The notes beneath the pieces are model-generated. The model worked only from the letters and a program-made list of their open reading frames with translations, was not told where the DNA came from and ran no database searches. From Haloglycomyces albus DSM 45210 (GTDB lineage: Bacteria > Actinomycetota > Actinomycetes > Mycobacteriales > Micromonosporaceae), in assembly GCF_000527155.1 (NCBI RefSeq), contig NZ_AZUQ01000001.1, positions 1,795,615 to 1,859,614 on the forward strand: a stretch of 64,000 nt of DNA. The letters are read 5' to 3'. Positions 25,390 through 32,703 of this stretch are shown one piece after another. The first letter of the stretch is position 1, and each line of letters opens with the position of its first letter. Made by a program: the position numbers and the translations under genes.

Positions 25390-27471
25390 CTAATGCGTCG
25401 CGGTGATGCCGTTAGGGTTTGAGGCGGTTTTCAACGGCATCACCAAGGACATGGGTTGGGACGTAGATTGTGGTAAGCGATTGGTGGACATAGGGCATCG
25501 CTCCGGATCGATTCCAAACTCGCGTTCTACCCAATGTTTGCCTTCGGCGGCGATACCTTCGAGAAGGTGTAGCGCATGGTTAAATCCGGAGACGTCGAGG
25601 TTGATGGTGGGAGCTTCGTCGGGAGATTCCGTTGTATCGCTACTGACTTCCGGATCTCTGACGCTGATATCGATCTCCGGACCATTCGACAGTATCAACT
25701 TGAGAGTGAATGCGGCGCTGGAGCTTTCGGTTACCTTGGCGGAGGCGACGGCATCGAAGCGGTAGTTGTTTCTCGTCTGCCCGGAGAATTCACCGGTTCG
25801 AAAGTTCAGGGTTGAGCTGATCTCGCGCACACCGTCTCTGGTGATTAGGAAGAGTCGGAGGTCGTAGCGACTGTACCGCCACTGCCCACCGGGAACCTTA
25901 CGTCTCTGGCGACTGCGAGCCGGTGCTTGAATGACAGCATAAGCGAGGACGTCATGCCACGAAAGGTGGTAGTGTTCCAGGGCATTGTCCAAGAGCGCGG
26001 TCTTATCGCAGTACAGCCAGGTTTCCATTTCACCTTCGGTGGGACGGGTCGCCACGAGTTTGGCTTTCCAACGCTTGAACTCCACAACCCTGGCATGGAA
26101 TTCTTCTTCCATATCTGCGCTCTCGTCGCGAACTCGCCGAAGCTCAGTGTTTTGGTGCAGCCACAACCGCACCGCCATCGGAACGGCCACTATAGCCGCT
26201 ATGAGGGCGATCGATCCGATAAACGGAGATTCCGGAAGTGCTGTTGTCACGATGGGAACGACGGACGCCAGTACCATTGCGCCACACAGTATTGTGCGTG
26301 CCACCATCGCAACTGGAAGACGGTAACGGACTCGGTAGCGAGGTAGACGGCCTTGCCGCCATTGCTTTCTGACATCGCGTGCGAGGAAGGCAATCAGCCA
26401 ATTCACCCGTTCTGCGAGAACGCGTTGTTCCCGATACATCAAGGTGATCTCGGATCGCAAGCTGTTGCGAATCCCTGAGGTCGCCATCAACCAGTTTTCG
26501 ACCTCTACGCCGTTGGGCCGATATTTGCTGAAATAGAATGTGAAATTGCGGTGGACGGCTGAGGCGAATCCACTGCCTCGCGGTCCTGAATCGTCGGCGA
26601 TTGGGCGGTAACGTTCAGCCTCGGTTTTGAGGCGGTGGGCCCGGAAGTGCCAGTCTGCGAGACTACGACATCCAACTGCGGAGAAAACGACGGCTGCCAG
26701 GTAGGCCGCGATCGCCGTTATGTTTCCCGCGATCGCTACCGACCATCCCAGGTATCCCAGGGACAGAACGGACAACGTGGCAGTGGTGAAGAGGCGGAAT
26801 CGATCGGCTGAGTGGAACGACGGCGGACGGGGTACCTGCTGGCGCGGTGGAATGGGATCGGGATGAAAATACGCCCAGATCCGCGCAAGTCTGTCATTGC
26901 CGAACCGTTCCACTCTGGAACGATCTCTGGTTTCCTTCCAGAGCTTGTCTCTAATACCGCCTGACAAGATCAGTCCCAAATCACGATCGATCTTGGCGCG
27001 GATATCAGGAGGCAGTATCAGGATCTTCTTCTCGGTCTCATCAGCAATGCCTTCCGCGTTAGCCAAGTGCGACAGGAGATCTCCGACCGCTTCCAATGCC
27101 TGTTGGTACACATCCTGCGGATCGGCAGCAGCGTCGTTGCATAGGATATCGAGGCGATCTCGTTCGCCATTCGATAGGTCCCGGTACGACCGTTTGCTCA
27201 GTATCGCCAATATCCAATGGAACCGAACTTCCGGATTGTTCAAGCCGTCTGCTACTGCCCCTGCGATCGCTTCTTCGGCTTTGAAAGGAACTCCATGGTT
27301 CAAGTATCTGACCCCGACGTTGTATTTCACCGATGGAGGTGAATCTTCATAGTAGACGTATATATCGGAGTCATGGATCTCGTCCGCTTGGATTCCGACA
27401 TGGGAACCAGCGGCGGCGAAATTGGAGGTGCCGGCGGAATACGGCGGTTCGTTGGAGAATTCGTCACTCAT
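25390..27471 (-). CDS. Four-TM membrane protein with N-terminal VGxQA motif, partner of nucleosidase
   Basis: 693 residues. N-terminal motif 'HVGIQADEIHDSDIYVYY' (24-41) is followed by a helical region (60-200). Two membrane helices lie near 228-268 ('LFTTATLSVLSLGYLGWSVA', 'NITAIAAYLAAVVFSAVG') and two near 388-440. A cytoplasmic linker follows, then a C-terminal beta-rich domain ('WRYSRYDLRLFLITRDGVRE', 'NNYRFDAVASAKVTESSSAA'). The C domain resembles a bacterial PH-like or lipid-binding fold only in a general way. Its start overlaps the nucleosidase stop by 4 nt. The shared motif with that enzyme suggests a two-part conflict system in which this is the membrane component. Confidence 0.75.
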   Translation of the reverse strand: MSDEFSNEPPYSAGTSNFAAAGSHVGIQADEIHDSDIYVYYEDSPPSVKYNVGVRYLNHGVPFKAEEAIAGAVADGLNNPEVRFHWILAILSKRSYRDLSNGERDRLDILCNDAAADPQDVYQQALEAVGDLLSHLANAEGIADETEKKILILPPDIRAKIDRDLGLILSGGIRDKLWKETRDRSRVERFGNDRLARIWAYFHPDPIPPRQQVPRPPSFHSADRFRLFTTATLSVLSLGYLGWSVAIAGNITAIAAYLAAVVFSAVGCRSLADWHFRAHRLKTEAERYRPIADDSGPRGSGFASAVHRNFTFYFSKYRPNGVEVENWLMATSGIRNSLRSEITLMYREQRVLAERVNWLIAFLARDVRKQWRQGRLPRYRVRYRLPVAMVARTILCGAMVLASVVPIVTTALPESPFIGSIALIAAIVAVPMAVRLWLHQNTELRRVRDESADMEEEFHARVVEFKRWKAKLVATRPTEGEMETWLYCDKTALLDNALEHYHLSWHDVLAYAVIQAPARSRQRRKVPGGQWRYSRYDLRLFLITRDGVREISSTLNFRTGEFSGQTRNNYRFDAVASAKVTESSSAAFTLKLILSNGPEIDISVRDPEVSSDTTESPDEAPTINLDVSGFNHALHLLEGIAAEGKHWVEREFGIDPERCPMSTNRLPQSTSQPMSLVMPLKTASNPNGITATH

Positions 27472-28625
27472 GACAGACCGTTCACCGCCGTGATCACTAG
27501 GGCGATATTGGCGGCGACGTTTGTCGTCTCGCCTGCGAGACCCCGGAGCTTCTTGAGCGCCAATACCGATTTCTTCTTATCGCCAGCACTTGGATTATCC
27601 AAACCGGATGCGGCAGTATCGATCTCGTTCATTGCTTCGCGGTAGACATCGTCATCGATCTCGCCGTTGGCGTAGTTGTTGTCGAGGTGCGTACGCAGCT
27701 TGTCGACGGCGGTCCGGGCATCGGTTTCAGTGGAACCGATCGACGGTGAATTGACCTGGACGGTACTTCCCGTTATGTTGGCGGCCTGAACTCCGACCGT
27801 ACCGTGAGCCACGTTGGAAACGTGTGGGCTGTGGATGGTCGCAGGGGACGAATCGGATTTACGTGATCTCATGGGTTGGTCCTTTACTTCGTGCATGTAT
27901 TCCTGGGCGAGTTGAACGGCGAACATCGCGGCGTGCTCGGCGGCCCGAGGTTGCCACTCGACGTCTCCGTCGCTGCCTTTCGTTCCGTCGGCTTTATCGC
28001 TGATTCCGCGTACGACGGCGATGTCGACGCTGTTGAGATGAGCGGCCTGAGCGACGCCCGCAGACTCCATCTCGATGGCGGTCGCGTCGTTGTAGTGGCG
28101 GCGAATCCATTGCGCTTCTCGGGAGACACGGGAGTTCTGTACAACCTCCCCAGCCGCGATCGGGGCCGATACCGCTGTAGGCGTTGGGGTCTCTGGTGGC
28201 AGGCGTTCGGTCCAGATGCCGGAGCGGATGATCTCGTTGGCGATCTGATCGATCAAATGCGGTGCTTCCCAAACACGCGGGCGGGCCTTGAGACCGTCGT
28301 CTTCGCTGGTGCCACCGTGATAGGCGTATACGCGGGACGCCACCACAACGTCGCCGAGTCCGGGGGAATCCCACAAGGCACCGGCGACACCGACGAAAAA
28401 CACGGCCCGAGGAGCGAATTCGGTAACGGCCCGCTCGGCGAGAATTGCAGCCGGTTGATTTCCGGCACCGGTGCGCACGAGGGCGATCCGACAGTCGGAA
28501 TCGGCCAGGTATCCAATGTCGAATCCCGTTCCGGCGTCGTGACGATACCTTTCGGGTTCCTTTATGTATTGCCGGACCGCCTCGAATTCGCAGTTCAAGG
28601 CTGTAAGGACCACAATGTCCACCAT
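27468..28625 (-). CDS. Purine nucleosidase/phosphorylase-like effector with C-terminal VGxQA domain
   Basis: 385 residues. Residues 1-245 are a PNP_UDP_1 (MTA/SAH nucleosidase-like) domain: 'VVLTALNCEFEAVR' (catalytic Glu region), 'VFFVGVAGALWDSPGLGDVV', 'AIEMESAGVA' (185-192, ribose-binding Glu) and 'VVRGISDKADG' (Asp210, acid). The C-terminal 140 residues hold 'TVGVQAANITGSTVQVN' (276-292) and a helical tail ending in a hydrophobic segment. Nucleosidase domains of this kind occur as effectors in NTP-dependent bacterial conflict systems. The ribosome site GGAGAG lies at the end of the upstream Nudix gene, so the three form one operon. Confidence 0.88.
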   Translation of the reverse strand: MVDIVVLTALNCEFEAVRQYIKEPERYRHDAGTGFDIGYLADSDCRIALVRTGAGNQPAAILAERAVTEFAPRAVFFVGVAGALWDSPGLGDVVVASRVYAYHGGTSEDDGLKARPRVWEAPHLIDQIANEIIRSGIWTERLPPETPTPTAVSAPIAAGEVVQNSRVSREAQWIRRHYNDATAIEMESAGVAQAAHLNSVDIAVVRGISDKADGTKGSDGDVEWQPRAAEHAAMFAVQLAQEYMHEVKDQPMRSRKSDSSPATIHSPHVSNVAHGTVGVQAANITGSTVQVNSPSIGSTETDARTAVDKLRTHLDNNYANGEIDDDVYREAMNEIDTAASGLDNPSAGDKKKSVLALKKLRGLAGETTNVAANIALVITAVNGLS

Positions 28626-28627
28626 CG

Positions 28628-29359
28628 TTACTCTCCTAGGTCGTCGGTGGTGTCGGGACGGGACAGAGGCGGGTGCAGGACCGTTGCCGGTCCGGCTCGA
28701 AACACCCGCGCCGGGCGACCCCGTTGCGGGCGGAGGCTCGTCCCGGTGGCTTCGATGAATCCGGGAGTGCGCTGGACTTTGCGGTAGAAGTTGCGCATGT
28801 CGAGGCGAACGCCCCAGACGGCTTCGTAGACGCGTTGCAGATCGGCGATAGTGAACGTGTCATCGCAGAAAGCCGTGGCGAGCGGCGTGTGTTCCAGTTT
28901 TATGCGGGCCTGTTCGACGGCGTCGGTGAGGATCTGGCGATGGTCGAAGGCCAGTTCGACTTTGTGGGAGAGAACGTCGTCGACGGGTATCCAGGCGGCT
29001 GCGGCGGCGTCGGTTCCAGCGGACGGTTCGGGTAGGCCCGGTGCGATGGTCAGGTAGGCGACCGATAGGACTCGACCTCTGGGGTCGCGGTCGGGTTTGC
29101 CGTAAGCGCCGAGTTGTTCGATGTGCAGTTTTGAACCGTCGAGGTCGGCTTCTTCTTGCAGTTCGCGTAGGGCGGCGTCGTAAACATCCTCTTTGGAGTT
29201 GTTGAGAAATCCGCCGGGGAGGGCGTGTTGTCCCTGAAAGGGTTCGATTCCGCGTTCCACGAGCAGTACGTGGAAGGTTGAGGCGCGCAGAGTGAGAATG
29301 ACGAGGTCGACGGCTACGAGTACGGCGGGTGGTGTCCATGGTTGTTCGTTGTCGGACAA
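28628..29359 (-). CDS. NrtR-like Nudix/winged-helix regulator
   Basis: 243 residues. Nudix domain with box 'GGFLNNSKEDVYDAALRELQ' then 'EEADL': the Gly-Glu spacing is one residue long and the final Gly is Asp, as often seen in non-catalytic NrtR sensors. The C terminus matches the NrtR winged helix: 'FTIADLQRVYEAVWGVRLDM', 'RNFYRKVQ', 'RGRPARVFR'. NrtR proteins bind ADP-ribose and control NAD genes. The start is TTG with AAGGAG 5-10 nt upstream. It heads the nucleosidase operon and has a fitting palindrome just ahead. Confidence 0.87.
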   Translation of the reverse strand: MSDNEQPWTPPAVLVAVDLVILTLRASTFHVLLVERGIEPFQGQHALPGGFLNNSKEDVYDAALRELQEEADLDGSKLHIEQLGAYGKPDRDPRGRVLSVAYLTIAPGLPEPSAGTDAAAAAWIPVDDVLSHKVELAFDHRQILTDAVEQARIKLEHTPLATAFCDDTFTIADLQRVYEAVWGVRLDMRNFYRKVQRTPGFIEATGTSLRPQRGRPARVFRAGPATVLHPPLSRPDTTDDLGE

Positions 29360-29371
29360 GAAAATCTCCTT

Positions 29372-29392
29372 TTACTGTCAATATGACAATAA
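29372..29392. promoter_or_regulatory. 21-bp palindrome, likely operator of the NrtR-like regulator
   Basis: TTAcTGTCA-ATA-TGACAaTAA: 8 of 9 positions in each arm are complementary. It lies 13 bp before the TTG start codon, around the expected promoter. Length and symmetry fit NrtR operators, suggesting autoregulation of the nudix-nucleosidase-membrane operon. Confidence 0.7.
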
Positions 29393-29493
29393 GTGTAGGG
29401 TGAGGATTAAGCCGAATGCAACCCCCTCAATGCCCTTGGATCGATTCCGTCCAGTCGTCGGTGGTTGTTGAGCGGTGTGGGTAATAGGCGAAT

Positions 29494-29718
29494 GTGCGAC
29501 AATATGTGGGAACTATCCGTGCGCGGATTGGTGATGGCCAAGCGGTCATGATCGAGTCGGCTGCGACTGAACAGGATTGCGCTTTTCGAACTGCGGGTCG
29601 CGAACGTTGGAAACCAACTGACTTTGACGGCTTGATGCTGTTGGCCCGACCGAGAGATCCTCACGAGCCTTGGAGGCCAAGTGAAAAAGAGGCGGACGAA
29701 AACCGGCCAAAGTCGTGA
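29494..29718 (+). pseudogene. cas2: Truncated cas2 copy that has lost its stop codon
   Basis: The frame is homologous to cas2 from about residue 42 onward ('RARIGDGQAVMIESAATEQD', 'RERWKPTDFDGLMLLARPRD'). The cas2 stop TAG has become TGG, so reading continues through the leader for 19 more residues. The N-terminal half is missing. Part of a 251-bp duplication. Confidence 0.9.
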
Positions 29719-29769
29719 TGGAGGTGCAGGTCGTCGACTGTAGCCCCCGCCTACGCGGGGATAGCTCCC
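29519..29769 (+). repeat. Direct repeat, right copy (cas2 3' half + leader + first CRISPR repeat)
   Basis: Matches 18309-18559 with about 10 substitutions, several of them synonymous in cas2. Together the two copies bracket about 11 kb that has no other link to CRISPR. Confidence 0.93.
29670..29739 (+). promoter_or_regulatory. Leader of CRISPR array 3
   Basis: Nearly identical to the array 2 leader, including TGGAGGTGCAGGTC at 29719-29732. Array 3 could therefore still be transcribed and acquire spacers. Confidence 0.7.
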
Positions 29770-30134
29770 GTTGTCCGGATCGAGAGTGGAGAGCAGGGCA
29801 GTAGCCCCCGCCTACGCGGGGATAGCTCGCCGCCGAAATCGCGCGAAAGCGACAGGCGGCCGTAGCCCCCGCCAACGCGGGGATAGCTCTGGCGCGGTGG
29901 TGTCCGTGATGATTGGTTGTCGTGTAGCCCCCGCCAACGCGGGGATAGCTCTTCGCCGAGATGGTTAGCCAACTCCTACCTGGAGTAGCCCCCGCCTACG
30001 CGGGGATAGCTCCTCCCTCGTCAGACGGCCTGGACAGTGTGGACCGTAGCCCTCGCCAACGCGGGGATAGCTCCGAGACGATGTGGGTACAGTGGTGCGT
30101 CCACGCGTAGCCCCCGCCAACGCGGGGTTAGGTC
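29740..30134 (+). CRISPR. CRISPR array 3 (type I-E; 7 repeats, 6 spacers)
   Basis: Repeats start at 29740, 29801, 29862, 29924, 29985, 30046 and 30107. Spacers are 33 nt, except the third at 34 nt. Loop variants run CCTAC, CCTAC, CCAAC, CCAAC, CCTAC, CCAAC, CCAAC. Repeat 6 has one C to T change. The last repeat has a degenerate end (GGGGTTAGGTC instead of GGGGATAGCTC), which marks the leader-distal end. No spacer is shared with arrays 1 or 2 by eye. Confidence 0.97.
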
Positions 30135-30245
30135 GTCGATCGAGCGATGCCTCCGGCTGTCGTTCCTTCTGGCCTACTCACCGGATTCCAACCCTGACGA
30201 CCCGGTAGGAAACGTGTCAAGAACCAAGGCGTCGCGCTCCCTACC

Positions 30246-30473
30246 TTGCGTATGGCATCGGAGTCGTCGCAGGCACTGATCCCCATCACGGCGGGAATGA
30301 TGTCATGGAATGCTTTGGCCGCTTTTGGAATCGGTGCGGGGATATCAACATTCGGGGCGGGAATGGAACTCGCCGTGTTCGTATTCGTGGTCTGCGGTGC
30401 GGCGACGATCCTCGTGCTGGTCAATGCGCGTCGTCCGGCCCTGAGGTCGCTACAGGCCAGGGTCGACGGTTGA
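30246..30473 (+). pseudogene. Possible C-terminal remnant of a membrane transporter
   Basis: 75 residues with two hydrophobic segments ('AAFGIGAGISTFGAGMELAV', 'FVFVVCGAATILVLVNA') and a basic tail. The frame is open from 30198 and the TTG start has no ribosome site. It resembles the last two helices of an MFS-type transporter, so it is more likely a fragment cut at the edge of the CRISPR island than an intact gene. Confidence 0.35.
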
Positions 30474-30504
30474 GGGATTGGGACTTAATGATGCGGCGGA
30501 TAGC

Positions 30505-30538
30505 GGTGTGGGGAGCTCTACGAACGCGTCCCCACACC
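30505..30538 (-). terminator. Hairpin after the peroxiredoxin gene
   Basis: Perfect 10-bp stem GGTGTGGGGA (30505-30514) and TCCCCACACC (30529-30538), 7 bp beyond the bcp stop. No T run, so it may be a weak or factor-assisted terminator. Confidence 0.6.
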
Positions 30539-30545
30539 GAAAAGA

Positions 30546-31019
30546 CTATTCCGCCAGGTCCAACTTCTTCAGGACGCGACCGACGTGGCCGGTGGCTCGC
30601 ACGTTGTAGAGCGCCTGCTCGATCCGACCTTCCTCGTCGATCACGAAGGTGGACCGGATGACTCCCTTGACGAGCTTGCCGTAGTTCTTCTTCTCTCCGA
30701 AAGCTCCGTACGACTCCAGAACGGTCTTGTCCGGGTCGGACAGCAGCGGGAAGTTGAGCCCGTCGCGTTCGACAAACTGTGTTAGCTTCTCCGGCGTATC
30801 GGGCGATATCCCGAGGACAACGTATCCAGCGTCCTTGAGGGTCTGGAAGCTGTCTCGGAAGTCGCAGGCTTCTTTCGTACACCCCGGCGTCATGGCCCGG
30901 GGATACGCGAACAGTACTACCTTGTGGCCGCGCAGACTCGACAAGGAGAACTCCTCGCCGGTGTCGGAGGGGAGGGTGAAGTCTGGTGCGGTATCTCCTG
31001 GTTCAAGTTTCACAGTCAC
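30546..31019 (-). CDS. bcp: Thioredoxin-dependent peroxiredoxin, Bcp/PrxQ family
   Basis: Reduces hydroperoxides using a peroxidatic Cys. 'LEPGDTAPDFTLPSDTGEEF', 'VLFAYPRAMTPGCTKEACDF' (peroxidatic Cys and the second Cys five residues on), 'VLGISPDTPEKLTQFVERDG' and 'FPLLSDPDKTVLESYGAFGE'. The start is set at the GTG of VTVKLEPGD because family members begin there; a TTG ten codons upstream is the alternative. 157 residues. Confidence 0.95.
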   Translation of the reverse strand: MTVKLEPGDTAPDFTLPSDTGEEFSLSSLRGHKVVLFAYPRAMTPGCTKEACDFRDSFQTLKDAGYVVLGISPDTPEKLTQFVERDGLNFPLLSDPDKTVLESYGAFGEKKNYGKLVKGVIRSTFVIDEEGRIEQALYNVRATGHVGRVLKKLDLAE

Positions 31020-31173
31020 GGGATTCAGAATACTCGTCCTTCCTGACAAACATCTGAAAGTCCCCGGTTCGTAATGGAGTTAAAACACCACACCGCATTC
31101 GCCTACTTCGGCTGTCACGGCGACAGTGGCGATAGGCCTGCTTACAGTGCTCTCGGACCTCCTCGAACGGGTT

Positions 31174-31203
31174 TTCGTCACGCGTTTATAAGCGTGACGA
31201 AAG
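31174..31203. promoter_or_regulatory. 11-bp inverted repeat in the bcp / DUF418 divergent region
   Basis: TTTCGTCACGC (31174-31184) and its exact complement (31193-31203) with an 8-nt loop, 70 bp before the DUF418 start. Could be an operator or a 5' UTR hairpin. Confidence 0.45.
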
Positions 31204-31272
31204 GTAGAAGTCCTCGAATAACCCTGGATACGTTTGCCTCACAAGCGAAAACACCTGGCAAGAGGAGGAACG

Positions 31273-32472
31273 ATGACCGCGCAGACAGGATCGGTCGCTC
31301 CATTCATTCCCCACCGACCGACGGAAACACCGAGGCACCTGGCACCTGACCTGGCCAGGGGCTTCATGCTGCTACTGATCATCATCGCTTATTCGGGCGT
31401 GTACCTCACCGCCGACGATATCGGCGGATACGGGCAAGCCTTCGGCGGTTCCGTGGCCGATCAGGCCGCTTCGGCAGCATCCGCCCTATTGCTGGAGAAC
31501 CGAGCGTTCCCCCTGTTCGGGGTTCTATTCGGCATTGGGATCGTCATGATGATCGACGCGCAGAAGCACAAAGGAATGTCACCATCGCAGTCCCGACGCC
31601 TGTTGCGCCGACGCAGTCTCTGGCTCTTGGCCTTCGGAGCGCTCCACGCCTTGCTCGTCTATCCGGGCGAGGTGCTGGCCGCTTATGGCGTCGCGGGACT
31701 GGTACTGGGATGGCTCTTCTTCCGCTCCAATAAAGCTCTCACGATTGCCCTGTGGATAACCGGCGCCTATTACGCCCTCATCGTCGGCGTGGGATCGATC
31801 GTCGCCGGAATCGCGATGGACGCCTCCGGCGAGCAGGAACACGGATTCGGAGAAATCGGGGGATACCTGACGGCAGAAGACTGGATAGGCCGCGCCGTCG
31901 GTATGGTTGCCGCACCGGCAGTGAACACCCTGCTCTTTCCCATGTTCATCTTCGTACTTCTGGGAATGTGGCTCGGCAGGAGGGGCTATGTGCAAAATCC
32001 CGACGCACATCTGCCGGAACTGAAACGCCTCGCCTTCACCGGGATTTCGATATCTCTGGCAGGCGCTCTTCCACTCACGCTCGCCGGATTGGACGTTATC
32101 GCGGTGTCGGGCGGGCAGTTCGTCATGCTGTTCGGTCTCCAGATCCTGACCGGTATTGCGGCTGGAGTGGGCTATACTGCTCTCTTTGCCCTCATCGCAC
32201 GACGGTTGCAGCGGAAACCCGGGCCCATGACCAATGCCCTGGCAGCTGCGGGCCAGCGGTCCATGTCCGTATACCTCTTCTGCTCGGTGTGCCTGGCTCT
32301 CGTACTTCACACCGACCTGATCGGGCTCGGCGACCATCTCCACAGGGCGAGCGGAATGGCAGTGGCCCTGGGCGTCTGGACGATCGGCGTGGCGCTCGCG
32401 GTGCTGCTGGCGCGGAGTGGGAAGCCCGGACCGGCCGACGCGCTGTTGCGGCGCTTGGTTCGGACCAAATAG
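31273..32472 (+). CDS. DUF418 / YeiB-like integral membrane protein
   Basis: 400 residues from the ATG preceded by GAGGAGG. Typical DUF418 architecture: 'APDLARGFMLLLIIIAYSGV' at the N terminus, about ten membrane helices, 'ENRAFPLFGVLFGIGIVMMI', 'RRRSLWLLAFGALHALLVYP' and 'AAGQRSMSVYLFCSVCLALV'. Proposed role: transport or acyltransferase-like membrane enzyme; not established for the family. Monocistronic. Confidence 0.88.
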   Translation: MTAQTGSVAPFIPHRPTETPRHLAPDLARGFMLLLIIIAYSGVYLTADDIGGYGQAFGGSVADQAASAASALLLENRAFPLFGVLFGIGIVMMIDAQKHKGMSPSQSRRLLRRRSLWLLAFGALHALLVYPGEVLAAYGVAGLVLGWLFFRSNKALTIALWITGAYYALIVGVGSIVAGIAMDASGEQEHGFGEIGGYLTAEDWIGRAVGMVAAPAVNTLLFPMFIFVLLGMWLGRRGYVQNPDAHLPELKRLAFTGISISLAGALPLTLAGLDVIAVSGGQFVMLFGLQILTGIAAGVGYTALFALIARRLQRKPGPMTNALAAAGQRSMSVYLFCSVCLALVLHTDLIGLGDHLHRASGMAVALGVWTIGVALAVLLARSGKPGPADALLRRLVRTK

Positions 32473-32524
32473 CAATGCAGTCCTCGGTATCAGATGTCGG
32501 TCATCTCACCCCTTGGTAGTGCGG

Positions 32525-32565
32525 TTGACAGCATACGATCGGCTATTGCAATATACTTGCAATAG
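32525..32565 (+). promoter_or_regulatory. Promoter with perfect Nur box for the nickel ECF transporter
   Basis: TTGCAA-TATAC-TTGCAA (32546-32562) is exactly the TTGCAA-N5-TTGCAA box of the streptomycete nickel regulator Nur, within a longer palindrome (32543-32565). A -35-like TTGACA (32525-32530) lies 18-21 nt upstream of the -10-like AATATA/TATACT, which the box covers. Binding would block transcription when nickel is sufficient. Confidence 0.8.
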
Positions 32566-32589
32566 CTCGATAGCGAGTTGTGTTTCCAC

Positions 32590-32671
32590 GACTGTTCGAG
32601 GCGTAGACGTTTCTCGAAATAGTGTGTGTGACTGGGTGCCAAGCCTGGTTGCGTCCAGGCCTCGAACAGTC
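32590..32671 (+). ncRNA. Structured 5' UTR of the nickel/cobalt transporter operon
   Basis: A perfect 13-bp long-range stem (32590-32602 with 32659-32671) encloses 56 nt that include the hairpin GCCTGG/CCAGGC (32643-32648 with 32655-32660). It lies between the Nur-box promoter and the first ATG, ending 32 nt before it. It resembles neither the cobalamin nor the NiCo riboswitch consensus as far as I can judge. Candidate new leader RNA. Confidence 0.5.
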
Positions 32672-32703
32672 ACATGACGACTCCCCGGTCGAAAGGCTTG
32701 CCT

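Noticed and set aside
32475-32700. Cobalamin or NiCo riboswitch before nikM
   Set aside because: Neither a B12-box-like sequence nor the NiCo four-way junction pattern is visible; reported only as an unclassified structured leader.
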